Of a stretch of 64,000 bases of DNA, positions 31,382 to 44,772 are shown in pieces (the stretch's first letter is position 1; the number at the start of each line of letters is the position of its first letter). This stretch comes from Gossypium raimondii (taxonomy: Eukaryota > Streptophyta > Magnoliopsida > Malvales > Malvaceae): the NCBI RefSeq assembly GCF_025698545.1, contig NC_068570.1, positions 6,944,001-7,008,000 of the forward strand, given 5' to 3'. Made by a program: the position numbers and the translations under genes. The notes below the pieces were generated by a model that saw nothing but the letters and a program-made list of their open reading frames with translations, did not search any database and was not told the DNA's origin.

Positions 31382-34300
31382 TAGAGAGAAATTAGGGGTT
31401 TACGTCTAGGGCAAAGAAAAATAATAGGGTTATGGCACAAGATGCTAATGCTTTTAGAATTTTGGGAACTAAAATTTTAGACAGGCTGACATCTTCAAAT
31501 AGGATTGATATATTGAAGGAAATTAGGCCTGGGTCAATTAATAATGATAAAAGTTTTGGGTCTTCGTAGAAGGGTCTAGTTTTCGAGGTTGTAAAAAATG
31601 TGATTAATGGTATGATGCAAGATGTCAATGCATGTAGCGCTTTGAGGAATGAAGTCTCGGGTGGGCTTTTACCTTTAATTAGGGTCAATGTTTTGATGAA
31701 TAATGTGCATGGGTCTATCATTAAAGACAAACATAGTGTCTTTGCAAGAGTGTCAAGCTTTAGGGGTTGGAGATAGTGAATTTTGGTTTAATTGGAATTG
31801 AACAATCAATTCTAGAAGGTGGGGGTGTAAAAAATATAGTTAGGTTAGAAAAATCTTTGACTTTGAAAGGGGTGGTACGAAGCCAAATTTTGAATTGGAT
31901 TTGTCGGCCAATGAAGAGGGTTTGAATTTTTGAAGGGTTAATTCCCATTTTAACCCAACATTTAATGACTTGGTAGAGTCAATGGTGGAACTTAATAGTG
32001 ACGTCATTGATCCCAGGAAACATTCAGTTGTCGTTTTTAAGGAAATTGAGGTACCTAACATTGTTAAGCCCAACAGATGAGTTGATTCAACCAGGAGAGG
32101 TAAAGGGATCTCGACCTCGAAAGGGATGGGATCAGGGATTAAGGGTGGTATTGGACGTAGTAGTGGTGCCATCAATAAAATCATTCGAGGTGTGGTGGAC
32201 GTTTTAAGAATTCTGGTGATATGAGGGTCTCGCTATCAGATACCATGAATTTCATGGCCAAACTTATCAGCTCGCAGATTGACATTAAGGCTAAAAAGGT
32301 GAGGTTGAATAGTGATGGAACAAGCTATGAAGGTGGCTGCTAATCAATACTTATGGTATGTTTTTTATCCTTATCTTTGTTTTTATATTTTATGAATTTA
32401 TCTAATTTATCCTAGAATTGTCAAGGTTGTGCTAGTAGCAAGTTTCCGCGGATTTTTTGTGAGTATAATCAAGAATACAAACCGGATATTGTTAGACTTT
32501 TAGAAACTAGAGTTAGTGGTGGTAAATCCGATTCGATTATTGCCAGTCTTGGGTTTCAATATTCTCATCGGGTGGAAACAATTGGTTTTTCTGGAGGTAT
32601 TTGGGTTGGATCGAAGGAGTCAATTCTGGTCGAAATTCTTCAAAGTTATCCTCAATTCACTTTAACTTGGGTTTTTGATAGTTCTTCGCAACATTGTATC
32701 TTTGTCGTCATTATTCACAGTAGCCCTAATAGTCACAAATGGAGGAGGTTGTGGGATGCTCTAAAGGCGACTATTTTGAATAATGGTTCTTCTTGGGTGG
32801 CAGTTGGTGATTTTTACACTTTAGTTTCCAACGAGAAGAAGGGTGGGTGAGTTAAAGGTAAAAGATGTTCTTCTTTTGGGGAATATATGGATTTAGCTAA
32901 GATTCAGTATTTGGGATTTAAAGGTGCTTCTTTCACATGACATATAGATGGAGTTTATGAGAGGCTTGGCAGAGCTATTGGGAATGATGCATGGCTTTGT
33001 CTTTCCCAAATTGCTCTGTGACTCATCTTCCTAAGCTCAAGTCCGATCAGAAGCCTCTGATTTTGTCTCTTCGACCTATGCTCCATTCTGCTATTGGACA
33101 ACCTTTTCATTTTTTAGCGGGATAGGTTGGGCATTTAGAGTTTTTTTATTTTGTTAAGGAGAATTGGAAACTTGATGGTTCTATGTCCAATACAGTGTCT
33201 GGATTTACAAGTCAACTCAAAGAGTGGAATAAGAAAGTGTATAGCCATATCGAGGTTTGTAAAAAAAACAAAAAAACTAGTTCAGAAGCTTGATACTATT
33301 CTGAGGGGTATGGATTATTCTCAGTTAGATTTGTTACTTCAGTCAGATTTGGAGGTTAGAAAGGAATTAGAACACGTTCTTTATCATGAAGAACTCTTCT
33401 AGAAGCAAAAGGCGAAATGTGATTGGCTTTTTTTAGGAGACCGTAACACTAAATTTTTTCATAAGCGCACTCTTAGGAGAAGGAAGTAAAATCAGATTAT
33501 GGCTCTAAAAATGAGGCAAGTGAGAGGATTTTTTTATAGGGAAGGTTTGTGTCATGAGACAATTGGTTTCTTCAAGAACCTTTATGGTGAAAATCCTGGC
33601 CTGATAAGGGGACTTCCTACTAGTTCGTTCACTCAACTTGAGGATAGTGAGATTAAATTTTTAAGTAAGTATGTTTCTGATGAGGAGAAAAAAACTAATA
33701 TGTTTGGTATGGGGTTTTTAAAGGCTCCGAGGAGTGATGGCTTCCATGCCTTCTTTTTTCAGAGTCAGTGGGAACATCTTGGGGTTCAGTTTGTGAGTGG
33801 GTCAATGATATTTTTCCAAGAGAAAAAATTGATCCAGAGCCTAATAATTCTTTAATTGTTCTCATTCCCAAGGTGTCGAATCCTGAATGCTTCTCACAGT
33901 TCTGACCAATTAGTTTGTGTTCAGTTTTTTACAAATTGGTGATGAAAATAATTTCCAATCGGTTTTAGTTGGTTTTCCCAAGAATTACTGGTTCAAGAGC
34001 AGATTGGGTTTATTGCCGGGAGGAGCACTACTGACCACATCATTATTGCTCAAGAAGTGTTTCCTTCCATAAGAATTAAGCAAAAATCTAGTAATTTGGT
34101 TGGCTATCAAGATTAATCTTGAGAAATCCTATGATCGAGTTGATGGGAATTTATTGAGGCACCTCTCCAAGTTGCAGGTATTCCAAATTTTATTATTAAT
34201 GTTGTTATGTCTACTATCACTAACTCTACTATGTAGATTATGTGGAATGACACACCAATCCAGAAGTTTCAACTAGTTAAGGGTGTCCATCAAGAATGCC

Positions 34301-34678
34301 CATTATCTCCCTATCTTTTCGTCTTGTGTATAGAATGGCTTGGTCACAATATCTGTTCTAATATCAATGATGGGCATTGGAGGTCTATTCGTTTATCCTG
34401 ATCAGCACCTCCCCTTTCTCACCTTTTTTTTTGTGCAGATAATTTGATCATGTTTGGCCATGTAAAAAAGGACCAAGCCGTAGTCATGAAAAGAGTGTTG
34501 GATAGGTTCTGTGAGTATTCTGGTCACAAGATCAATGTTAATAAAACTAATATTTTCTTCTCAAAAGGAGTAAATGAGGCATTAGGAGGAAGATTGTACG
34601 GATTTATTAGTTTTTGAAGAGTTCAAAAGCTTGGGAATTATCTAGGTGTGCCTTTGTTTCATGACAGAGTAACAAACA

Positions 34679-34839
34679 GTGTATGGTACGTTAGTTTGTA
34701 AGGGGGTCTTCGAGTAGTGGTAGAAAAGTGGCTTTGGTACATCAATAATGATTCCCAAATGTCTTTGTGAGGAAATTGAGTGTATGGTATGTCTGTTTGT
34801 AAAGGGGTCTTCGAGTAGTGGTAGAAAATTGGCTTTGGT
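34679..34839 (+). repeat. 101-bp partial tandem duplication inside LINE ORF2
   Basis: About 60 bp beginning 'gtgtatggta' and containing 'gtcttcgagtagtggtagaa' at 34679-34737 is repeated with few changes at 34780-34839 (period 101 bp). It interrupts the post-RT coding region. Confidence 0.8.
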
Positions 34840-36730
34840 TAGTTTGGGAGGAGGTTTGTTAGCCTAAGAACCATGGAGGTCTAGGCTTTCATAAGTTATA
34901 GGATCATAATATGTCCTTTATGATGAAGCTAAGTTCCAAACTTAAGACTGATTCTAAGGCACTTTGGGTCCAAGTTCTCCGAGTTAAGTATGGGGTTATG
35001 AAAGAACTGCCCGAAACCCTTTCGCGTAGCAGATGTTCGTTCTTGTGGAGGGCCCTTAAAAAGGTTTGGCCACTTATTTGGGAGAATCTTCTTTGGCCCG
35101 TAGGGGATGAGAAAAGTGCCAAATGTTGGCGTGATCCATAGGTGCCTAGCATGGGACCTCTAATTAATATGATTCCTGGAAATTCTAACCTTAATTTGGA
35201 GTGCATACTAAGTGATAATTTTTTGGATTATGGTACTTAGAATATTGATTTGTTTCGGCTTTAGTTACTTGAGGTGGTCATTCAAAAGATTATTGGGGTT
35301 CCTCAACCGCATTCGATAGCTGGTATGGATAGAATTATCTAGGGAGGTACTTTGACAGGTTCCTTCTCTATTTCAAGGTCCTCAATGGGTTAGACTCTTT
35401 ATCTAGCTTGCATTTAAGTAGAGGTTGTTAACTAATATAGAAAGAGTTTATCGGGGCTTCAATCATAGTTTGTTGTATGGGATATGTGGGCATTCTTTTG
35501 AAGATGTGTTGCATGCTATTAGGGTTGTACAATAACGAGGAATATTTAGAACCCTCTAATCCCTAATAATCGAAAGGTTAGGTTTTATTCGGATAATCTG
35601 CAAGAATGACTCACCTCAAACTTACAGAACTGACATGACCTTCGCTTTGGTGAGGTTGATTGGCAATGTTTATTTGAGATAACTATTTGGCGTATTTGGA
35701 AAAATCGAAATCTCTTCATATTTTAGGGTATCTCTTGGAGTTACAATGATACTATTAAGAAGTCATATAGTTGGGCCAGGCATTTTGTCTCTTATGGTAA
35801 AGGCCTTACGAGTTTGAATCAATTTCTGACTTCTTGCACAAATTGGACGGGGTTTAAGGTTTATTTGAATACTGATGGTTCTGTCAAATATGAGAATGGT
35901 TCTGCTGCTATAAGAGGAATTGTGAGAAATCAGAGCGGGGAGTAGATTTTTGGTTTTAACAGATTCTTGGGAAGTTGCTTAGTGTTTGAGGATGAATTAT
36001 GGGGCATCTTAGATGGTTTAGGCATTTTAATGGATCGGGGATATGACCATGTTTTGATCCAGACTGATAATCTTGAGGCAATTAAGGCTATTCAAGAGAG
36101 TCCTATAGGAGGATCCAGTTCGACTTTGATTAGGAAGATTCTTTAGGTGCTGTCGCAGTTTGAAAGATGGAGTATTTCTCACATTCTTAAAGGAGATAAC
36201 CAAGAAGCTGATAGTCTGGTCAAACTAGCACACGGGGAAAGTTATGGATTGTGAATATTTGAAGTATCCCTACTTGGAGAATCGGGCTAATTATTTAGCC
36301 TGTAATTTTTATTTTTATTTTCTTCTTTGTCAACAAAAATTAAAATCTTGAATGGTTGATCCTATTGAAAGTGGATGATTTAAGCAATTACCTAATTAAA
36401 TCCTTTTAAGTCTTTAGTCAACGCATGCAATCTTAACAATCTTGTAAAACAACGTCAAAAGATTTTATTTTTAATGTAATTATTCATTTATTACAGGTTA
36501 ATATAAACATTAATATCAATAAATTAATGAAATTTAAAAATTCAATTAAGATACTAAATTAAGGGAAAAATCAACACATAATTTAAGATATTAATTATTT
36601 TTAATTTCCCCTTTAAACAATATAATTTGTTAATTGAGTGAGATTTGTAAAAAGAATCAAATTTTATAAAATCAAATCAATATTGATTTTAAAATTTTGA
36701 AATAATATCATTGAAATTGAAAAAGTATTA

Positions 36731-37055
36731 AGAGTCATATTGCATTTTGTTCCATCTACTCAAAAAATGAGTAAACTAGTCTTTGTACATTACGTTAGAT
36801 TAAAGAGAAAATTAGTCATTTTTATTAAAATTTTCATCCATTTTGTATTGTTGAAAACTGGCATGGTTGACAGAATAACCAAACAACAATATGCGGTGTG
36901 TCACGTTTACCTCATGCTAACGTACATGAGCCATATTTTAATAGTAGAAACGGATAAAACTTTTAACAAAATGATCTATTTACTCTTTGATCTAACGTAT
37001 AAAAACTAATTTGATCATTTTTTAAGTAAAGGAAGTAAAATACAACATTACTCCT
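36731..37055. mobile_element. MITE with about 95-bp terminal inverted repeats
   Basis: The left end 'agagtcatattgcattttgt' and following 'acgttagattaaagag' match the reverse complement of the right end ('aggagtaatgttgtatttta', 'acgttagatcaaagag'). The 325-bp element has no coding role. The target duplication is unclear. Confidence 0.75.
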
Positions 37056-38282
37056 AGTACATGGAATTCTACGATACATTTACCTTGGAATTCCAATCCA
37101 ATATTAATAATAAAATTATAACAATTACATGCAAATGCAAAAATAAAAATAATTGACTAAAAAGTATTTTATTCTAGGAAACCATATATAAATATATCAA
37201 GAAATGATATTATATATTATAGTTATTAAATCAAACATTTAATTACAAAATGTATTAAAATTATTAAATTAATTAATAATATTTTAAATGATACATACAA
37301 TTAAATCCTAACATTTATATAGAAATGGAATTAGTTAATAAATATACTTTGGATCGATACGATAAAAGTATCATATCTATTCAAAAATTTACATATATTA
37401 CAAATAAAATTATATTGATAAATCAGATAATATTAATGGTAAAAAATTACAAATATACTTGAGTTTTGCCATGAATCTGTCCTATTAAATAAATCATAAA
37501 TTTCAGTTCAACAGCATCCTACTACGGCATGTTGTTCAATGGAATTGATGAAGTTAAGGGAACAGACAAATGTTAAGAATAATCAACTTAATCAACAAAC
37601 CAATTATCTATCTAAACACCATAATTTTGAATTTTTCCTTCAAACCCCATTTTGTCGTACCTAATGGCTTGTATAAGTGGGAAAATCAACCCAAAAGGAA
37701 GGTTGCTAGAAAATTGACACCCACTGATTCCGACTTTATTAATTGCTAATAATCAAACACGATAGACTCCTATTACCTTCTCCTTTACTAGTGATTGCTA
37801 CCTTTGTTTGATTCTTGTTTAGATAACACCATTTTTAGATTACTTACGGATATATCTCATGTATTACATATGTTACAATACAAAATTAAATAATTCGGGA
37901 TCTATCATATCGGATTGCGAAGAACAAAAATTAGATGTGGAAGCGCACCTAAATTTATTCATGTGGGAGGTCTGAAATGTTAAGTATGATTAATTTGAAA
38001 TCTTAATTTTAATTAATTATATGAAAATCTACGCATATTTTACTCATATTTTATTTAACAATTGAAGCTTGATTAATCTTAACCGTATTAGATTACTCTT
38101 AATTTATGAGTTTCTAATAAAAATAATATGTCATTATTCTTATTATGTATGTGTGATTAAATGTATCAAAATCTTAAATATGATGAATACATTAAGCATA
38201 TCATATCCATCAGTTCACAGTTAGCTAGAATCATGTTATTTACATTACTTTATATTTATTAAGCGAATCATATTCATTTGCT
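37056..38282. other. AT-rich intergenic DNA
   Basis: No gene, RNA or repeat with recognisable ends. Confidence 0.45.
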
Positions 38283-38420
38283 GTCAATTGAGTCTTATCT
38301 CAGTTGGTATCGGTATTATTGTCAAAGCAAGAGAATGTGGGCTCAAATGCGCTGAAACACATTTATCTTCTTGTTTAAAGATAAGAGGATTGTGAAATAA
38401 GGGTGTTAGGTTAATGTTAG
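38283..38420 (+). mobile_element. tRNA-derived SINE relic
   Basis: The A-box-like TATCTCAGTTGG (38296-38307) and B-box-like GGCTCAAATGC (38340-38350) have tRNA-like spacing. They are followed by 'gctgaaacacatttatcttc', resembling a SINE body that I recall as common in Malvaceae. No cloverleaf closes, so it is not a tRNA gene. Confidence 0.55.
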
Positions 38421-39595
38421 AATCAAAAGGAAAATGGAAAAGGGTGTGGTGAAGTAGAATTGAATGAAAAGGTAAGGATGGTTCTCAATCTGTCGCTTGA
38501 TCTTCGTGATGAAGAAAATGGAATGGGATAAAGGAAAGACGTGTGTGTTCATTGAAAATCCCTAACTAGTTTGTTTTGAGTTTCAACACAAACAAAGGGA
38601 TCAAATTGTAATGAAAGAGGAATTGCAAAAGATACACACTTATTTATGAGCTTTTATCCAAATTCATCTCGTGGTATAATGACAAAAAATTTTTGTTGAT
38701 GTCATGTCATGAATTCCATCCTTCAACACTCGTTGTTCCTTCGACTCTATATATATACAACTTATTATTCCATTTATTTTAATTATAAAATAATAAATAT
38801 TTAAATATTTTAAAAATATAAAATGAGTATTATAAAATAAAATGATATTTTAATAAATGTTAGTATTTGGTATACGGGCAGTGTATTTTTTTTTATTTCA
38901 CGAGCAGTCTTAAAAATTTTCACGTATTTCTTTTTTAAATATTTAATTTTTAATTCTATAAGCAGACTTAAAAATTGTCATGTATTTTTCTTTTAATATT
39001 TATTTTAATACTTTATTATACAACCTTCTAACCCCGCTTGTGAAGTCTAAATAATTTCAACGACAAAGAACGAAATATTATTCATTTTAATAATTAAAGT
39101 AACCAGGGATTATAGTTCAATTTGCTAAGGTTTATAACTTTTTATATATTTTAATTAATCAATAATAAAATAATTTTAATTAAAATTAAGAAAATAATAT
39201 ATAAAATATTTTTATTTTATTTATTTATATTTTATGTAATACAATATTATAATATTTATGTGCATTTAATAATAGCTCAATGTATTCTTTATTTATAAAA
39301 ACAAAAACAAATAATAATATAATATTAATTGTTGTCCAATCCTTCATAGATTGTTCCTCCATGCATGGTCGGACCTAGAAAAAGAGGAGAAAAGAAAAAA
39401 TGAAAATTAAGAGAGAAAGAAGGAGAAGACTGTTATCAGAGTAAACACAAAAAACATGCTACAAAAGTAAATATTTGGAGTAATTTAATCATTGTACTAT
39501 AGTCAAAAATAATTAGTCTACGTACTAATAGAAAGTGAGCAATTAAAATAATTTATCGTGGTGGTAACTATTTTTGGTAATAAAGTATTGGGTAA
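38421..39595. other. AT-rich intergenic DNA
   Basis: No coding sequence or defined repeat recognised. Confidence 0.4.
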
Positions 39596-39599
39596 TGAG

Positions 39600-41245
39600 C
39601 AATTTCTAAGTGAATCCTTTAAGAACTAGTCTTACCTTATACTTTTGAATTAACCAATCAGGTCTAAGTTTCTTTCTAAAGACCCAATTATTACTAATAG
39701 GTCTAAAACCTTTCAACAATTCTACTATTTCCCAAGTCCGATTAGACATAATAGATTCTAACTCATTATTAATATCACCTCTCTAAAACTTTCATCTATT
39801 GATTCTACGACTTCATCATAGATTTTGGATCATCATCTATAAAAAAATACATGATCAATAGAATCACTTATTAGTCTAAATCATTAATCTCAATTACAAA
39901 GAAGTAAGGAAACCAGGTCTAAAATTAGTAGCAGTCATTTGCCTTTTACTTCTCTAGGTTCTACATCATTATTAAGAGTATTTCTATTATGTTTACTAGA
40001 AGAAGAATCATGTTCATCTAACTAACTGTATATCAAGATTTATGCTATATTTATTTAAAGGAAAAAATTCTTAAAGAAAACATAATCTCTAGATTAAAAT
40101 ATGGAATGACCATGTAAAGATATAACACTATTTAGAGCATATCTAAAAATACAACATCAATAATTTTAGATCCAATAGTATTCTTTTTAAAAGTAGACAA
40201 ACCTACTTTTGCTAAAAACTCTCACTCTCTCAAGTATTGTAGATTAGGGGCATAACATTTCCACAATTCATATAGGGTACAATCTAACTTTTTATGAGGC
40301 ACTCTATTAAGAATATGGTAATTTGCATAAAGTACGACCTCCCCCCCCCCATATACTATCAAGTAAATCAGAACTTAGAAGTAAATCATTCATCATTTCA
40401 TTTAGAGTTTTGTTTTTCCTTTCAACTATGTCATTTTGTTGTGGTAAACAAGGAGCAGAAAATTAATGTATAATACCATCTTTCTCACAAACCTCTTTAA
40501 GAAAATTAGTGTCATATTCACCACCTTTATCGGATCTAAGACGTTTTATTCTCCTATCAAGTTGGTTTTCTACTTCTGATTTATAAAAAAGAAAAGTTTT
40601 ATCAGCTTCATCTTTTGATCTTAGGAGATAAACCTTTGTGTATCTAGAGCAATCATCTACAAATGTGATATAGCAGCATTTTCCATTTTTACTTTCTGTG
40701 TTTCTAAAGCATGCTAGATCAGTATGAATTAATTCTAATAGTTCAGTCTTCCTAAGATTAATAATTTTTAAGGAAGGCCTATCACGCTTGGCTTCAACAC
40801 AAATTTTGCATTTATTAAAGCTACTATAATCTAGATTAGGGAGTAAATTCATTTTTTTAAGTTTTTTAGGATAATGAATATTCACATGACCTAATCTATC
40901 ATGCCACATGTCAAAAGATTCAACAATATAAGCAGAAGTGGTGGTTGTATTATTATTAAACATGGTCTCAGTCACAAATAACCCTCCACTCAGATAACCT
41001 TTCCTAACATAATCTCCATTACAGGAAAGTACGAGTTTATCGGATTCAAAATCTAGTTTAATGTTTTTCTTATTCAATAATCCACCACTAATTAAATTCC
41101 TACGCAAGGTAAGTACATAAAGGACATTATTTAATGCTAATGTTTTGCTAGAAGTAAGCTTGAGAAAATTCTGTCCTTTACCGACTTCTTTTAAGCTGTT
41201 AGAGTTACCCATGTAGACTTGTTCATCAGCTAGAGCTACTAGAGT
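39600..41245 (-). mobile_element. Ty1/copia pol fragment (integrase to start of RT)
   Basis: An open stretch (41212-40463) encodes the GAG-pre-integrase domain (LNNVLYVLTLRRNLISGG) and the zinc-binding MWHDRLGHVN...CKICVEAK. The integrase core follows: HTDLACF, FVDDCSRYTKVYLL and, at the E position, RSDKGGEY. Beyond 40463 broken frames continue with 'PQQNDIVERKN', 'NEMMNDLL' and, near 39700, GFRPISNNWVFRKKLRPD, the start of the copia RT. RT core and RNase H are gone and no LTR is seen. A (C)10 run near 40345 falls in the broken part. The protease side ends near 41245. Confidence 0.85.
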
Positions 41246-43205
41246 TTGAAGGGGTCACAGACGGTCCCGCTGAAAACCCAAACTCCTAGACAGAATTTTC
41301 TCTAATGCAATTTAAGAAAAATTCTAAAGTTTTAGAAAGAATGAGAGAGAGTAGAAGAAGCTTTGTTTTTCAGTTGTGTATCAAATGAAGGAAAAAATGC
41401 ATCCTATTTATAGGATTTTGGAGAAGGCCAAAAAGCAATTTAATAGGGAAAAAATGTGATATTTTTATGTAACTATAAAAAAACAATTTATAAGTATTGG
41501 AAATAATGGTTCGTAACTACTGAAAAAATAAATTTGCATTTCTAATAATTACAACCATTATTATCACTTGTCCTTTTACTTATTTTATAGTATGAGGATT
41601 AAATTACTTAATTTATTTTATAAGAGGTTAAATATTCCTTCCATCTTCTTATTATTTAACTACTTCCTTTAATATAATTCGTATATAATTTCTATTTTAA
41701 TTCCCGTCTCTTTTGTTTTTTTTAATTACCATAGCTTTAAAAATAGAATAAAAATAAATATATATTTGATATATTACAATATATAATTGGTTTAACGTAT
41801 TGTTTAACTATTTTTTGAATGTGATATTTATATTATTTTCTGATCTAATTTGGTATATGTATTTAATAAAATATATATATTAGTACTTAAAGGTAATAAT
41901 ATTAATTTTTAATATGTAATTCGGGTTTTAGGGTGGATTTGATGAAAGTTAATTGTTAATATTATAATGCTTGAATTTTTATAATTTTGTTAGTAGAATA
42001 AATTCAGCCTTAACTGTGAAATTGTTTAATTTTGTATTTATTTTGTCAAACATATTCCGATGGATGTGATTTAAGTTGAGTTTTAGGATTGATTTGATGA
42101 AAGTAAATTGCTAATATTATTAGCTAATTATGAATTTTATTAAATCAACTCTGAAACTCGAATTCAACACTAAAAATTAACAATGTTACCAAAATGTTAA
42201 ACTTATCAAATACTAATACCATCTTGAACTTAAAATATTACAAATATCATAATAAAAAATAACAAACTCAAACACTAAATTATATATTAAACCATATAAT
42301 TTTATAAAATGCTAATAACTCTATTTTTAGTGACATAGCAACATTTGATTTACTAAAAATATTTTATTTGATTCGAATAAAATCAAATATACTCAATTCC
42401 ATTTAAGTAATTCAATATAATTATTATTTAATTTATATAAATTAGAAATTCTATCGCATACGTGCAGGTCTGAAATTCATAAATTTAGAACACAAATGTC
42501 TATTTAAAAATAACATACAATAAATAATGAAATGTACGGTTTGAAACTAATTAATAATAACACATGGGATATGTGTTGTTAAAATGGAAAGAATAAAATT
42601 CTCTTAAATAATTTCATTTATTTTAATTATGAAAGAGAATTCTCGTAATAATCTGTGTTAATGACAAGATTAAAATGACATCTACTCAATTAAGAATTTT
42701 ATTAATAATACAGGTATATTAAAACAATAATTTTAAAAAGTAAAATAAAAATTTCAAATTAACTGGACACGATCTTCAAGGAGTAAATTTTAGCATAGTT
42801 CGATGAAACTTTATTTATTTTATGATTGGTCTAAAGGGTTGTAGGATGCTGACTTTTTCTTCACGTGCAAAGTTGTAACTCATTTTGCTTCAATTACTTG
42901 ATTGTGATTCGAAATTTAGGAGATTTTAGATAAAAATATTAAATTTGAGAAATGAATTTAATTTTAAAATTTTATATTTATTTAAAATATTGACTGAACT
43001 CAGATTTATAATATTAAAGTTTGAACTTAATTTAATTTATTTTTAAGTTTGTAATATTTTTATTTTATTTTATGTAATATGCAAGTTATATTATACGAAA
43101 ATTGAATATATTATACTATAACATAAATATTAAAAATATATGAGTTTAAATTTTAATTAAATAAATTACATATATTAGTAGTAAAAGTATGCATAATTAC
43201 TTAAG
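41246..43205. other. AT-rich intergenic DNA
   Basis: 41246-41450 may still belong to the copia insert. The rest is very AT-rich with no gene or clear repeat. Confidence 0.4.
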
Positions 43206-43726
43206 GTTAAATTTTGTTATTAGTCTCTATACTTTGTAAAAGTTGTGGACTTTATTTTGTATTTTTATTTGGTCATTTTAGTTCCTATACTTTTCAAATT
43301 TCAAAATTTTAGACCTCACCAAACAATAACTGTTAAAGTTATGTTATTTTTAAATATGATGCACCAAACATATTATCATGTGTGTAATGTAATGTCAGCT
43401 TACCATTTTCACATATTACTCACTAAAAATCTAATTAATGAATTAACGTATATCATTCACGTCAAAACCGTTTCAAAATTCAAAAGTATAGGGACTTAGA
43501 ATGACCCAATTGGAAAAAAAAATTAAATCATGACTAATGGTTGAATTTAACCAAACAAATTTAACTGCTACTATTTGGGTTAGGACTAAAATTTCAAATT
43601 TTGCGAACTATAGAGACTAAAACTAACTAATTTGAAAAGTAGAGAGATTAAAATTGATCAAATAAAAGTACAGAAACTAAATCTACAACTTTTGTAAAGT
43701 ACAAAAACTAATAGCAAAATTTAATC
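43206..43726. mobile_element. MITE with long terminal inverted repeats
   Basis: The left end 'gttaaattttgttattagtc' then 'actttgtaaaagttgtggac' matches the reverse complement of the right end ('gattaaattttgctattagt', 'actttacaaaagttgtagat'). Similarity extends about 150 bp on each side of a diverged centre. It has no conserved coding role. Confidence 0.8.
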
Positions 43727-44084
43727 GTTACTAAACCTAGCCACATTTAATTAATTATGTCGGACAAATCATATCATAATTCAATTTAACTCAACTCAAC
43801 TCTTTTGTTTTTTTTTTTTTATGAATTACAAAAAGAGAATAAAATTATAACAATAACACGATTAGTGCGACTCAAAATTAAAGCACACTTAAACAGTGAA
43901 TATCTTAATTATCAGGCCGAGATTCAACAACCATTCTAATTTAAAAAGCTCTAATAATATTCCCTTCCAAAAATTATAATGTACCGAAAAGAATAAAACA
44001 CATCATTGAACCCAAAAACTGTATAAAATTTCCCGTGAAATGCACATTAGTCAATGCGGATTGCCGACACAATACTCAGATAGA
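43727..44084. other. AT-rich intergenic DNA
   Basis: Nothing recognised between the MITE and the foldback element. Confidence 0.4.
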
Positions 44085-44399
44085 GATAAAATATGGGTTT
44101 TTTACATAAATAGGTTGAAAAAAAAAAACTAAAATAGGGTGTCAGAAAAAATATTTACCAAAATGGGTTACTTTTTTCATTGGAGCCTATTAGATAGGCG
44201 CCAATGAATAAAAAAATAATAAATTTTTTTTTTGAATGAAATATTTTTTATATTTTTTTAATAATTTTTAAAAAATACGGGTCAAAATACAAATCAAGCG
44301 GGTCGGGTCGGGTGGCGCCTATCGGTGGCGCCAATGAAGGTGCCTCATAGAGAGGCGCCAATGAAGGTGCCTTATAGAGAGGCGCCATTACTAGACACA

Positions 44400-44770
44400 T
44401 CCATGAGCCGGCGGGTCCAAAAATTTTGGCCCGACCCTAGGCCGGCTCGAAATATGGGCCTAAAATTTTGTCCGGGCCCGGCCCGGGAAAAAATCATATG
44501 CCCAAGCCCGGCCCGGCCCGGCCCATTTTTTAAATAAACACCAAAAAAATTTTAAAAATAAAAAAAAAGTATTTTAAAAATAAAAAATTAAAAAATATTT
44601 ATTGTATTGGGCCGGGCCCGGCCAAAAAGTTGTGCCGAGGCCCGCCCGCTTTCTAAACGGGCCTAATTTTTTGCTCAAACCCATATTTCGGGCCTATATT
44701 TTTACCCGAACCTCCTATATTTCAGGCGGGCCATCAGTCGGGCCGCCCGACCATGGACAGTCTATGGGCA
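44400..44770. repeat. GC-rich insert (GGCCCGGCCCG-type), full copy
   Basis: A block starting near 'ccatgagccggcgggtcc' and ending near 'cgaccatggacagtct' consists of GCCCGGCCCG words around an AT-rich middle. Its own ends are weakly inverted. A truncated copy in the same orientation lies at 45412-45541, although the surrounding arms are inverted, so it probably inserted separately. Confidence 0.6.
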
Positions 44771-44772
44771 GA

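Larger units (their letters stand above)
25901..33462. repeat. Tandem duplication, units 25901-29724 and 29725-33462
   Basis: Unit A (3824 bp) and unit B (3738 bp) are direct, near-identical copies containing the end of the NPGR-like fragment plus the 5' two thirds of a LINE. At the junction, 'aaattttttcat' (LINE ORF2) joins 'ggtctgatgtag' (TPR fragment); both parental sequences share 'ttcat' there, so the join has about 5 bp of microhomology. Unit B continues into the rest of the LINE after 33462, so B keeps the ancestral right end. Small indels differ between copies, for example the 25990-26025 segment is missing from B. Confidence 0.9.
29905..36340 (+). mobile_element. L1-type LINE, copy B (endonuclease, RT, RNase H; degenerate)
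   Basis: Fuller copy. ORF1 is at 30293-31381. The endonuclease lies at about 32410-32850 (NCQGC, PDIVRLLETRVSG, WVAVGDF). The RT lies at about 33500-34700: FLKAPRSDGFHAFFFQSQW, then QEQIGFIAGRSTTDHI, then GVHQECPLSPYLFVLCIEW. The FADD-type catalytic box reads FCADNLIMF, so the second catalytic Asp is Asn. A zinc-binding RT tail follows at 34911-35220 and an RNase H-like domain at about 35860-36230 (LNTDGSVKYENG, QTDNLEAIKAI, GDNQEADSL). Many stops and frameshifts make it inactive. The 3' end is near 36340, with no clear poly(A). Confidence 0.85.

Noticed and set aside
25901-33462. Long direct repeats as LTRs of one giant retrotransposon
   Set aside because: The repeats contain coding parts of a non-LTR element, lack TG..CA ends, PBS and PPT, and the second unit runs on into the LINE's own RT; a tandem duplication explains them better.
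38283-38360. Functional tRNA gene
   Set aside because: A and B boxes are present, but acceptor and anticodon stems do not pair.
40340-40352. (C)10 run as a regulatory G-quadruplex
   Set aside because: A single homopolymer inside a dead copia pol; it cannot give four G-tracts with loops and probably reflects slippage.
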